DNA of 7,431 nucleotides from Methanobacteriota archaeon (GCA_003170935.1 PMYA01000180.1:1-7431), one strand, 5' to 3'; positions 1 through 6,273 are shown, numbered from the stretch's first letter. Numbers and translations are program-made. The notes: generated by a model from the sequence alone, not told the origin.

Positions 1-524
1 AGTCGTTGAACCGCCCGTGCGATATTGTTCGCCGCATAGATGCTCATAAAGCCCCCAGAACAAACAAGGTAGATTTCGCTCGCAAACCCTTCACGGATGG
101 GCATCGCAAACCCGCCGCACACGACGTCGCCAAGCACGTCGTAGATGGCAACGTCAATCTCGTAGGTTTCGAACGCCTTGAGGTCTTTAAGGATCTGGAG
201 AGCAGTGAGCACCCCTCGTCCCGCACAGCCGATTCCCGGCTCGGGACCACCAGCTTCAACGCAGTAGATGCCACTGGATGTTTTAAAGATGATGTCGTCG
301 AGCGAAATAGCGTGCGCATCCTGCCCGTGTCGGAGCTTGTCTCTGTAGATCTCTAAGACCGCGGGGATGAGGTGGCCCCCCGCCAGAATCCTTGTGGAGT
401 CCCGCTTGGGATCGCACCCGACTTGCATGACCTTAACGCCTCGCTCGTTGAGGGCCGCTGATATATTCGAAGCTACGGTGCTCTTCCCGATTCCTCCCTT
501 GCCATAGATTGCGATTTGTTTCAT
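1..524 (-). CDS. NifH-family iron protein (ATP-dependent reductase), 3' end beyond window
   Basis: Partial gene; 174 codons are present from the ATG at 522-524 and the C-terminus lies off the left edge. Seen: P-loop GKGGIGKS at residues 8-15, the [11 protein letters not shown] switch segment at 35-45, the first cluster cysteine in [12 protein letters not shown] (Cys100), and the second in [15 protein letters not shown] (Cys136). In this family the two cysteines of a homodimer bridge one [4Fe-4S] cluster, and ATP hydrolysis drives electrons to a component-1-like partner. Arg103 matches the ADP-ribosylatable arginine of true NifH. The paralogue is not settled. Co-transcription with nikR and cbiQ favours a nickel-tetrapyrrole role such as CfbC of F430 synthesis, or an uncharacterised nitrogenase-like system, over nitrogen fixation; that is inference. 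The start overlaps the stop of the upstream 62-aa ORF as ATGA and has no clear Shine-Dalgarno site, so translation is probably coupled. Confidence 0.93.
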   Translation of the reverse strand, partial: MKQIAIYGKGGIGKSTVASNISAALNERGVKVMQVGCDPKRDSTRILAGGHLIPAVLEIYRDKLRHGQDAHAISLDDIIFKTSSGIYCVEAGGPEPGIGCAGRGVLTALQILKDLKAFETYEIDVAIYDVLGDVVCGGFAMPIREGFASEIYLVCSGGFMSIYAANNIARAVQR

Positions 525-709
525 TTGAGGCCGTGAACTAGGGGTACTACGTGGCGAATGCCACTGATGATATAGAACGAGGTAAAGAACTTGCACATAG
601 GAGCGTGCGAGGCCTGCAGCTTCGGAATCATCTCGCCTCGTTCGACCTTCTCGACAAGTTGCTGTAAGGTTCCATGTAAAACGATATCTTGACACTCGTT
701 GTTAAACAT
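521..709 (-). CDS. 62-aa ORF resembling the N-terminus of a nitrogenase component-1-like protein (possible remnant)
   Basis: Small ORF between cbiQ (27-bp gap) and the NifH-like gene (ATGA overlap). An N-terminal charged helix-like part is followed by [20 protein letters not shown], ending LVHGLK and a TGA. The layout, a Cys (Cys39), then about 20 hydrophobic residues, then PLVHG, resembles the start of nitrogenase component-1 subunits (NifD/K/E/N and relatives). There the first Cys and the HGPxGC that follows are cluster-proximal. Here the gene stops just where the second Cys motif should come, so no cofactor-binding core remains. It may be a truncated or duplicated component-1 5' end, a small conserved partner, or a leader that couples translation to the NifH-like gene. 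A weak purine-rich stretch (GAGGA) lies about 15 nt before the ATG, further than ideal. The resemblance is recalled from motifs, not from an alignment. Confidence 0.6.
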   Translation of the reverse strand: MFNNECQDIVLHGTLQQLVEKVERGEMIPKLQASHAPMCKFFTSFYIISGIRHVVPLVHGLK

Positions 710-736
710 GTATCCAAAGTATCCTCGCGATGACGA

Positions 737-1672
737 TTAGATCTTAATGATGTTTTGGGAGATGAATACTAGAACCACGCTGAGCGCAGCGAAGCTTACG
801 ATCGTTGCGTAATCCCTCTTTTGTATCGCATAGTCGTGCATAAGTTTCACATCGCCATTAAAGCCGCGGGAGATCATTGCTTTGTGCACCCGTTCACTGG
901 TATCCAGCGATTTTACGAGCATATAGCCAATACGGCCGGCCACCCATTTTTGTTCATCCCGCAAGGGCAACGTCGTTACTGTCCTGCTTTTTTTGGCCGT
1001 AAAAAAATCTCGGATGGAGTCCAAGAGTAGGAAGATGTACCTATAGCACATGTCGAGCGTCAGGACGTAAACCTTCGGAATGTGAAGTGAGCGTAGCGAC
1101 TTGAAAAGCACGAACCGCTTGGTTGTGAGGACCAGCAGCACTGTGAGTGAAACACACGTCGCGACTCGCAATATAAACGTGGCGGCGCTTATCGTGCCCT
1201 GCTTAGTGATGTAGATTGTGCTTGGGAGAAGGAACGGCCCGACATACGTGCCATTGCCGAGCGTTGCGATAGTAACCAGATTATCGCCAGCCATAAAGAC
1301 GTTGAAGATTATTGGGAGCACAATAATACCAGCAAAAATAGGAACGAAAACCCATACGCGTTTGATAAAAAAAAGCAAGTCTATCTTGCTTGCAACTGCA
1401 AGCGCCAACGTCAGCAAATAAACGACGAATAGCACCCCAATATCTCGAGTCATACTCACAGCGACGATTAAAATAAGCAAAGAGATCAGCTTCACCCTGG
1501 GGTCAATGCTTTGTAAGAAACCGTTTCGTTTTGTATAACCCTCGGAGATTAGGCTCTCCTGGAAAAAATTAAGGATGCCAGAAATCGTTTTTTCCACAAA
1601 ACTCTTTTTCTTATCTACGCTAACGGTGCAACAATTAGACGGCCCGACCTCTTTCATCCACTCAGGTATCAT
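737..1672 (-). CDS. cbiQ: CbiQ/EcfT-type membrane subunit of a nickel/cobalt ECF transporter
   Basis: 311-aa polytopic membrane protein. In energy-coupling-factor transporters the T component links the metal-binding S component (CbiM/NikM) to the ATPase (CbiO). Seen: the family entry motif LQSIDPRVKL (residues 53-62), hydrophobic segments at about 60-76, 78-96, 105-127, 160-184 and 290-308, and a cytoplasmic coupling region with RSLHIPKVYVLTLDMCYRY (194-212). A typical A-x-x-RG-like coupling motif, KAMISRGFNG, lies at 264-273. The N-terminus is long and hydrophilic (about 55 residues) with a Cys14-Cys15 pair that could touch metal. Nickel rather than cobalt is inferred from nikR directly upstream, whose stop overlaps this ATG as ATGA. 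No CbiM, CbiN or CbiO gene is visible in the window; they may lie past the left edge or elsewhere. Confidence 0.9.
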   Translation of the reverse strand: MIPEWMKEVGPSNCCTVSVDKKKSFVEKTISGILNFFQESLISEGYTKRNGFLQSIDPRVKLISLLILIVAVSMTRDIGVLFVVYLLTLALAVASKIDLLFFIKRVWVFVPIFAGIIVLPIIFNVFMAGDNLVTIATLGNGTYVGPFLLPSTIYITKQGTISAATFILRVATCVSLTVLLVLTTKRFVLFKSLRSLHIPKVYVLTLDMCYRYIFLLLDSIRDFFTAKKSRTVTTLPLRDEQKWVAGRIGYMLVKSLDTSERVHKAMISRGFNGDVKLMHDYAIQKRDYATIVSFAALSVVLVFISQNIIKI

Positions 1673-2103
1673 AGGGGTTGTTGATCGCTGGAGCTAGGTG
1701 AGATTGTATTAAGCTTCACATATTTGACGCCCTTAAGCGCCATTATCGTCTCGGTTAGTTCTTTAATGCGCTTGCCTTCACCTTGTAGGATAACGCTCTC
1801 TAAGCAGTCACCATGGTCTAAGTGGATATGGACGGACGATATGATTAAGTCCGCGCGCTCGTGCTGTATCCTGGCCAAGTTTTCACTCAGCCCTCGCTGA
1901 TGATGCTCATAAACAAGCGAAATAACCCCTAAGCGTTTTCCATCGACCTGGTTCATCCACTCATAATGAACAATAGTGTTCCTTATAGCGTCCCGCATTC
2001 CCTCGGAGCGTGAAGAGTAACCCCTCTTTTGTGTAACCTTATCAAACTGGCTTAAAAGAGCCTCAGGGAGGGATATACACGTGCGCACTAGTCCTTGTTC
2101 CAT
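1669..2103 (-). CDS. nikR: NikR nickel-responsive transcriptional regulator
   Basis: 144 aa, close to the usual 130-150 for NikR. The N-terminal ribbon-helix-helix DNA-binding domain covers about residues 5-48 (RTCISLPEALLSQFDKV then SRSEGMRDAIR). The C-terminal ACT-like tetramerisation and metal domain covers about 57-133. The four square-planar Ni(II) ligands of E. coli NikR (His76, His87, His89, Cys95) line up with His81, His92, His94 and Cys100: QHE, then VHIHLDHGDCLE, with identical spacing. The nickel site is therefore intact. In the family, Ni-bound NikR represses nickel uptake genes; here the adjacent target is cbiQ and the genes after it, so feedback on its own operon is likely. The ATG is preceded by GGTGA with a 4-nt gap, a good archaeal ribosome binding site. 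The C-terminal tail after residue 134 is short, Ser/Gln-rich and not conserved. Confidence 0.95.
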   Translation of the reverse strand: MEQGLVRTCISLPEALLSQFDKVTQKRGYSSRSEGMRDAIRNTIVHYEWMNQVDGKRLGVISLVYEHHQRGLSENLARIQHERADLIISSVHIHLDHGDCLESVILQGEGKRIKELTETIMALKGVKYVKLNTISPSSSDQQPL

Positions 2104-2278
2104 TCACTCACCGCGAACTCGTAATACTTCTGCAATGAGTAGTAATACCCAAGTCGTGAAAAGTGTTTCTATCGAAGCGCTTGGGGAACTTGAGATTACG
2201 TTTTTTAGGTTTTTACGTTTTAACAAAAGTTGTCGCGATGCGTATAGCGCGCCTAACAAAGCAACGAAACCAGATGCC
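2104..2278 (-). promoter_or_regulatory. Promoter/leader region of the nikR operon with direct repeats
   Basis: A 175-bp gap between the beta-helix gene and nikR. On the minus strand an A-rich stretch (AACGTAAAAACCTAAAAAAC, near 2200-2219) is the best candidate BRE/TATA region. AACGTAA occurs twice 17 bp apart (2213-2219 and 2196-2202). Nearer nikR, GTATTAC occurs twice in direct orientation (2142-2148 and 2121-2127), exactly 21 bp apart, which is two helical turns, 18-45 nt before the ATG. These are possible NikR operators, but they do not match the E. coli GTATGA-N16-TCATAC palindrome. A ribosome binding site GGTGA lies at 2108-2112. The TATA assignment is weak. Confidence 0.45.
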
Positions 2279-3553
2279 CTATTCGCTCGGGGGCGGTCGT
2301 CGTAGGATAAAATATGCGATTGCGAGTCCAACCACTGCGAAGACTACTATTATGGAGAGAACTTCGAAACCCGGGAAACTCGGGACTTGTATCCCACTGA
2401 TGCTTTGATTATTAGAAACCGTTGTTGAATTTTGGCTCTGTGGAGAAGGGGTCGGAGTGACCGCACTGACAAGAGTAATCGTCCCGTAGCTTGTCACTGA
2501 CTGTATGAGGGGGGACTTATCGCCATAAGCAGATGGCGTGTTGCCAATCCCTGTGCCGTTTGCATCCGTCCCTTTGTAGTCTGAGTAATAGTTGCTCATA
2601 TAACTCGTTTGCTCAACGCCGTTGAACGTATACACCATTTTTTCCGGAGAATTCAAAATCGCGGCTGATGCGCCTAGTATAGCGGTTGGCTGGTTGATGA
2701 AGTTATTAAGATAGATCCGGTTGTCTGTTGCACTGACGATCAGAATTCCGCCAGTCGGGAAGTTTTGTGACGCTTGTTGAGAGATCTGACCGTTATTAGC
2801 AATCGTGTTAAAGGTAAGCGTGTTGTTGTTGGATCCAGGACCGAGACGAACGCCAACATTATCATTGTCGCTCATGGTGTTGTTAGAGATGATGTTTTGA
2901 GTTGAGGTGTATATGGAGATTCCGAAAACGTGATTCGCACTCAGATTATTGCCCGTGATTTTATTCGAATCGCCGTAATTCAAGAATATGCCGTCCCCAA
3001 GCGCAGAACTGGACCCCTTCTCACCTGTCGCGACGTTAGAGGCTATTGTATTACTTGAAGCGCTATCCCCATAAACTCCGTAACTATTGTCAGCTAGATT
3101 GTTTTTACTAATCTCATTTTCAGTGCTATGTGACAGGTATACCCCGCGCACGTTATCTCGAGCAACGACATTTGTCACTATACACTTTGACGTACCTTGA
3201 ATCTGCACGCCAGACGCCCCGCCTGTTATCGTCAAGCCTTCAATACGCACGCCGGGGCTCGTTAACAAGAAGACGTCTTTGCTCGCATCGGCGGCCTGCA
3301 CAGTGGGTCGTCCACTCGCGGCTGTGATCGTCAGCGATTTGCTCACGACAACGTTCTCGGTGTATGTTCCAGGAGCGACGCGTATGGTGTCGCCTGATTT
3401 CGCCGCATCTACTGCTTGTTGAATGGTTGTGTACTGCCCGCCGGCACCTACAGTTAATTCTGCTGCGCTCGCCGGAACCACCAAAGTGGCCAACACAATG
3501 AGCGCAACTGCCGCAAATAACAAGGATTTAGAGACTAATTTCGAACGCTGCAT
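2279..3553 (-). CDS. Exported NosD-like right-handed beta-helix protein with PGF-CTERM tail
   Basis: 424 aa from the ATG at 3551-3553. A Sec signal peptide covers about residues 1-30 (basic start, hydrophobic core, then VPASA). Next comes YTTIQQAVDAAKSGDTIRV, the typical opening of NosD/pectin-lyase-like parallel beta-helices. Many rungs of the N-x-I-x-x-N / G-V-x-L type fill about residues 75-300, followed by the NosD-family element SNYYSDYKGTDANGTGIGNTP. A Pro/Ser/Thr/Asn linker (PTPSPQSQNS) with N-glycosylation sequons leads to PGFEVLS, a hydrophobic helix and an RR end. That is a PGF-CTERM signal, which archaeosortase A recognises for surface anchoring. The product is therefore probably an S-layer-associated or cell-surface protein; its ligand is unknown, and a copper role as in NosD is not supported. 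The in-frame TTG at 3629-3631 was not used because it lies upstream of the TATA box. No Shine-Dalgarno site is visible. The stop is TAG. Confidence 0.9.
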   Translation of the reverse strand: MQRSKLVSKSLLFAAVALIVLATLVVPASAAELTVGAGGQYTTIQQAVDAAKSGDTIRVAPGTYTENVVVSKSLTITAASGRPTVQAADASKDVFLLTSPGVRIEGLTITGGASGVQIQGTSKCIVTNVVARDNVRGVYLSHSTENEISKNNLADNSYGVYGDSASSNTIASNVATGEKGSSSALGDGIFLNYGDSNKITGNNLSANHVFGISIYTSTQNIISNNTMSDNDNVGVRLGPGSNNNTLTFNTIANNGQISQQASQNFPTGGILIVSATDNRIYLNNFINQPTAILGASAAILNSPEKMVYTFNGVEQTSYMSNYYSDYKGTDANGTGIGNTPSAYGDKSPLIQSVTSYGTITLVSAVTPTPSPQSQNSTTVSNNQSISGIQVPSFPGFEVLSIIVVFAVVGLAIAYFILRRPPPSE

Positions 3554-3630
3554 TGTAACACTGAAAAGGCCAGTAACAAACGAGACAAGTGACGTTACTA
3601 TGCTAACTTGGATATATATCTGACGTAACA
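3554..3630 (-). promoter_or_regulatory. Promoter of the beta-helix gene with TATA box and clustered GTAAC/GTTAC motifs
   Basis: A palindromic TATA box GATATATATC lies at 3611-3620. Transcription starting about 25 bp downstream (near 3588) would give a leader of about 35 nt to the ATG at 3553. GTAAC or its complement GTTAC occurs four times: 3555-3559, 3573-3577, 3594-3598 and 3625-3629. The two outer copies that flank the TATA box are extended to TGACGTTAC (3590-3598) and TGACGTAAC (3621-3629), 31 bp apart. This looks like a regulator site, but the factor is unknown. Confidence 0.6.
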
Positions 3631-3757
3631 ACCGTTGGAAGATGACAATTGTCCGGGTGACAAGGTTCGTACAGCTCGCAAGGAATTTTCACCGATTTAA
3701 GACGAGGGCTGCTAGCGAACCCACGACGCGTGAAATTATTCCTTTCGGCCAATAGCC
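3631..3757. other. Divergent intergenic region
   Basis: A 127-bp spacer between the divergently read beta-helix gene and the six-hairpin glycan protein gene. On the plus strand an AT-rich TGAAATTATT (3731-3740) lies about 20 bp before the ATG at 3758. It could serve as a weak TATA element for a leaderless or short-leader transcript. No hairpin, tRNA or further ORF was seen. Confidence 0.3.
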
Positions 3758-4858
3758 ATGTATATGACGAATAGAATCCATCGTCTTTACGGTGATAGCC
3801 TGATCCCGCCTGTTACGCTAAGACACCTCAAGACACTGACCGATTGCACGGGCATATTACAACACGCTAAGTACGGAATCCCCAATAGATTTGAAGGCTA
3901 CTGTACAGACGACAATGTCAGAGCGTTGCTTGTGACTGCAAAACACTACAACGTGTTCAGAGATGAATCGATTTTTGAATTATTAAGAACGTACATGGCC
4001 TTCACCTTTCATGCGCAAAAAGAAGACGGCTTGGTGCACAATTTCGTGAGTTATCAACGTGACTTTCTCGATTCAGAGGGCTCCGATGATATGTTGGGAA
4101 GGACACTCTGGGCTTGTGGGTATATTTGCAGCAGCACAAAGCTTCCCAGGGGTGTCCGTGAAGTCGCCCGAACCATATTTGAACGGGCAGCGAAGCACGC
4201 GACAAGCGACCTTTCTCTGCGAGGGATTGCTTATTCGCTTTTAGGGTTCTACCATTCAAGGGCCTCGATTCCCGAAACACGAGAAAAGATCAAAGTGCTT
4301 TCAGCTGAAATGCTGCACAGCTACGAAGATACGCGGACCTCCGATTGGGAATGGTTTGAAGCTATCATGTCTTACTCAAACGCTCGATTGCCCCAAGCTA
4401 TGCTCTTAGCTTACGATGCTATTGGCGAGCCGAAACTTCTTTCATGTGGCGAAAGAACCCTTGGTTTTCTATGGGACGCAGTGATTACCCCTAAAGGCGT
4501 AATAAACGTAATAGGTAACGACGGCTGGTACATCCGTGATCAACAGAGGGCTATCAGCGATGAGCAGGCTATCGATGTCGGAGCACTTGTCGAAGCGCTT
4601 TTAGATGCTTACCGAATCACGGGCAAAGTACGGTACTACCAAAACGCGTGCACGTGCTTTAGCTGGTTTACTGGTAACAACCGACTACAGTCCCCTATCT
4701 ATGACGAGGCTACAGGAGGTTGTTTTGATGGCTTATCGCTTCAAGAAGGCGTAAATCAAAATCTCGGGGCTGAATCAACAATCGCCTACTTGCTTTGCAG
4801 ACTCGCATTTGAAGAGGTCAAAAATCCCGCCGTGGTGGAGCGTTCTCGGGTAAACTGA
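3758..4858 (+). CDS. Standalone six-hairpin (alpha/alpha)6 domain protein of the glycosyltransferase-associated family
   Basis: 366 aa, soluble, no signal peptide. It matches a family often annotated as glycosyltransferase because the domain is frequently fused to the C-terminus of GT4 enzymes or encoded next to GH130 phosphorylases. Seen family motifs: HLKTLTDCTGILQHAKYGIP (23-42) then GYCTDDNVRALL (47-58), DMLGRTLWACG (111-121), DWEWFEAIMSYSNARLPQA (196-214), IGNDGWYIRDQQ (252-263), and TGGCFDGL (319-326) with NQNLGAESTIAYLL (333-346). The acidic residues in CTDD and YDEATGG and the aromatic-rich segments suggest a carbohydrate cleft. A glycosidase-like or glycan-binding role is inference. 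No Rossmann-type GT-B domain is present, so it cannot itself be a GT4 enzyme. It appears full length for the domain. The start may also be Met3. No ribosome binding site is evident. The 88-bp gap to hxlB holds a separate promoter. Confidence 0.82.
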   Translation: MYMTNRIHRLYGDSLIPPVTLRHLKTLTDCTGILQHAKYGIPNRFEGYCTDDNVRALLVTAKHYNVFRDESIFELLRTYMAFTFHAQKEDGLVHNFVSYQRDFLDSEGSDDMLGRTLWACGYICSSTKLPRGVREVARTIFERAAKHATSDLSLRGIAYSLLGFYHSRASIPETREKIKVLSAEMLHSYEDTRTSDWEWFEAIMSYSNARLPQAMLLAYDAIGEPKLLSCGERTLGFLWDAVITPKGVINVIGNDGWYIRDQQRAISDEQAIDVGALVEALLDAYRITGKVRYYQNACTCFSWFTGNNRLQSPIYDEATGGCFDGLSLQEGVNQNLGAESTIAYLLCRLAFEEVKNPAVVERSRVN

Positions 4859-4909
4859 ACAGAGACAGAGGCTTGATAGGTGCTGAAACAGACGGCAAGG
4901 ACAGCGGAA

Positions 4910-4918
4910 GATATAAGG
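4910..4918 (+). promoter_or_regulatory. TATA-like box for the hexuloisomerase gene
   Basis: GATATAAGG lies about 33 bp before the ATG at 4947 in an otherwise featureless 88-bp spacer. Transcription would start near 4940, giving an almost leaderless mRNA. This fits the absence of a Shine-Dalgarno site. Confidence 0.5.
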
Positions 4919-4946
4919 CATAGGTCGCCGCAACCGCTTTGATTTT

Positions 4947-5576
4947 ATGAAAAGAGCCCGACTACAAAAACCAGAAGAGTACGCCAGATCGGCTATGAAA
5001 GCTATTGCTGCGAACGTGCAGACTATCGCCGACGAAATAGACTACTCGGAAGTCCATTCACTGATCAGTGATATCATAAGTGCGCATCAGAATAATAAAC
5101 GGGTTTTTGTCATGGGTGCCGGAAGATCCGGACTGGCTGCCAAAGCCTTCGCAATGCGATTGATGCATTTGGGGCTTAACGTTTACGTAGTAGGAGAGAC
5201 TGTAACCCCCGCTGTTGAAGCGGATGATTTGCTTATCGTGATATCAGGCTCCGGAGAGACGAAATCTATGAACGAGATGGGTGCCCTCGCAAAGGCTAAA
5301 GGCACGCGACTAGATTCAGTAACGTCAAATAAGGAATCGACTCTTGGTACCATATCCGATACCGCTGTAATCGTCAAAGGACGTACTAAGGTGAGCGCGA
5401 GCGGGATGGACTTTATGGAGCGGCAGGTTATCGGTTCACACACCTCCTTCGCTCCACTTGGAACAATGTTCGAAATAAGCACAATGGTCTTTCTCGACGG
5501 TGTGATTGCTGCCCTCATGGGGGTCACAAAAAAGAGCGAGGATGACTTGAAGAAGAAACACGCGACCCTCGAATAA
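4947..5576 (+). CDS. hxlB: 6-phospho-3-hexuloisomerase (SIS domain)
   Basis: 209 aa; cytosolic. The family interconverts 3-hexulose-6-phosphate and fructose-6-phosphate. In archaea lacking the oxidative pentose-phosphate path it works with hexulose-6-phosphate synthase (often fused to Fae in methanogens) to make ribulose-5-phosphate or handle formaldehyde. Seen: the sugar-phosphate-binding SIS signature VMGAGRSG (55-62), VGETVTPA (82-89), the phosphate loop VISGSGETKSM (98-108), VTSNKESTLG (125-134), and the C-terminal HTSFAPLGTMFE (165-176), whose Glu176 is in the conserved catalytic area. There is a helical N-terminal arm of about 35 residues and a charged Lys/Asp-rich C-terminal tail (about 195-209), so it is slightly longer than the roughly 180-aa M. 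jannaschii enzyme. No partner hexulose-phosphate synthase gene is nearby. Its 3' end is convergent with moaB, 18 bp apart. Confidence 0.92.
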   Translation: MKRARLQKPEEYARSAMKAIAANVQTIADEIDYSEVHSLISDIISAHQNNKRVFVMGAGRSGLAAKAFAMRLMHLGLNVYVVGETVTPAVEADDLLIVISGSGETKSMNEMGALAKAKGTRLDSVTSNKESTLGTISDTAVIVKGRTKVSASGMDFMERQVIGSHTSFAPLGTMFEISTMVFLDGVIAALMGVTKKSEDDLKKKHATLE

Positions 5577-5581
5577 ACGTA

Positions 5582-5590
5582 TTCTTTTTT
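5582..5590 (+). terminator. T-rich archaeal terminator after hxlB
   Basis: TTCTTTTTT begins 6 nt after the hxlB stop, in the 18-bp gap before the convergent moaB stop. Archaeal RNA polymerase commonly stops at such plus-strand T runs without a hairpin. None of the flanking bases form an obvious stem. Confidence 0.5.
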
Positions 5591-5594
5591 CGCT

Positions 5595-6158
5595 TCAACA
5601 CAGTGGGTTAGCCGAATAATGTTCAGACACGTGAAGCAAAACGTGCTGAAGTTCAGGCAAGATCAGCGCCTCCATTGCGAGCTTTACGGCGTTTGGAGAA
5701 CCCGGAAGACAAAAAATTGCAGTGTTGTCTATTATACCACTTGAGGCTCTGGTGAGCATCGCTGAAGAACCGATTTGTTCGTAGCTGATGAGCCTAAATA
5801 GCTCGCCAAAACCCGGAAGTTCTTTTTGAAATAATGGTTGAACGGCCTCGATCGTTACGTCGCGTGGCGCCAGTCCCGTACCTCCCGTCGTAATAATCAC
5901 ATTAACGGCATTCACTTGCTCCTTTACAGATCGAGTAATCACTCGCCCTTCGTCCGAGATGAGAGTGTAACTATGCAACTTATGGCCAGCATTTTCAAAA
6001 AGATCAATAATGATTCGTCCAGATATATCTTCAGCCTCTTCAGGTTTTTTAACGCTCCCGTATTTCATAAATCTTGAAGTGCTAATCGAGATGATGGCGA
6101 TCTCATAATTTTTACTTTCACCGGTTTTATGAGGATTTTCCACCTGTTTGCGTTGCAT
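5595..6158 (-). CDS. moaB: MoaB/Mog-type molybdopterin adenylyltransferase
   Basis: 187 aa; cytosolic. The family adenylylates molybdopterin ahead of Mo/W insertion by MoeA; archaea use MoaB for this step. Seen: the opening beta-strand and loop IAIISISTSRF (20-30), a DISGRIIIDLFENAGH helix (44-59), the signature TTGGTGLAPRD (90-100) followed by TIEAV, the ELPGFGELFRLISYEQIGSS block (113-132), LTRASSGI (135-142) and the nucleotide-side motif CLPGSPNAVKLAMEALILPE (150-169). All family blocks are present, so it should be active. A 17-residue polar N-terminal extension precedes the fold. A TATA box about 22 bp before the ATG makes the mRNA leaderless and supports this start. It is convergent with hxlB and divergent from the DUF1786 gene. 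Confidence 0.93.
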   Translation of the reverse strand: MQRKQVENPHKTGESKNYEIAIISISTSRFMKYGSVKKPEEAEDISGRIIIDLFENAGHKLHSYTLISDEGRVITRSVKEQVNAVNVIITTGGTGLAPRDVTIEAVQPLFQKELPGFGELFRLISYEQIGSSAMLTRASSGIIDNTAIFCLPGSPNAVKLAMEALILPELQHVLLHVSEHYSANPLC

Positions 6159-6178
6159 AAGAAAGGATTAATATGATT

Positions 6179-6187
6179 CTTATATAG
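6179..6187 (-). promoter_or_regulatory. TATA box of moaB (leaderless transcript)
   Basis: Minus strand reads CTATATAAG, centred about 25 bp before the moaB ATG at 6156-6158. Transcription at the normal archaeal distance would begin at or next to the ATG, so no 5' leader or Shine-Dalgarno site is expected. Confidence 0.65.
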
Positions 6188-6212
6188 CAGTTCTGACTCG
6201 AAAACGTGCGCC

Positions 6213-6250
6213 TTTTAAAAAAGAAGTATGCGCTAGAAAAACGTAATAAG
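6213..6250 (+). promoter_or_regulatory. Candidate promoter of the DUF1786 gene
   Basis: Two AT-rich candidates precede the ATG at 6274: TTTTAAAA (6213-6220), which would give a leader of about 30 nt, and AAAAACGTAATAAG (6237-6250), which would give a leaderless message. The 11-mer AAAAACGTAAT is also found on the minus strand upstream of nikR (2195-2205). The sequence does not decide between the two. Confidence 0.35.
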
Positions 6251-6273
6251 AGAGATCGTTTATTCTCTAGTTC

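Noticed and set aside
521..523. TGA of the 62-aa ORF as a selenocysteine codon or recent nonsense mutation inside a longer component-1 gene
   Set aside because: The NifH-family ATG overlaps this TGA and its conserved N-terminus follows immediately in another frame, so no component-1 sequence continues. No SECIS-like structure was recognised.
2279..2281. TAG of the beta-helix gene as a pyrrolysine codon
   Set aside because: The protein already ends in a complete PGF-CTERM tail with its basic stop-transfer end, so TAG is a natural stop.
2104..2331. A 75-aa minus-strand ORF with two hydrophobic stretches ending right at the nikR start
   Set aside because: It starts with TTG inside the end of the beta-helix gene, has no ribosome binding site, and spans the A-rich promoter and repeat region. 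A real CbiN-like subunit would show different topology. It is more likely chance readthrough of the gap.
2380..3250. Repetitive Asn/Gly/Ser-rich pattern that might be a DNA repeat array
   Set aside because: It reflects beta-helix rungs at protein level; the DNA units are not near-identical and have no regular spacer as in CRISPR.
3554..3631. Longer N-terminus (26 extra residues) for the beta-helix protein from a TTG at 3629-3631
   Set aside because: That TTG is upstream of the TATA box, and a textbook signal peptide begins at the ATG at 3553.
5183..5527. A 114-aa antisense ORF across the hexuloisomerase gene
   Set aside because: It is a shadow of a gene with complete family motifs and has no recognisable motif of its own.
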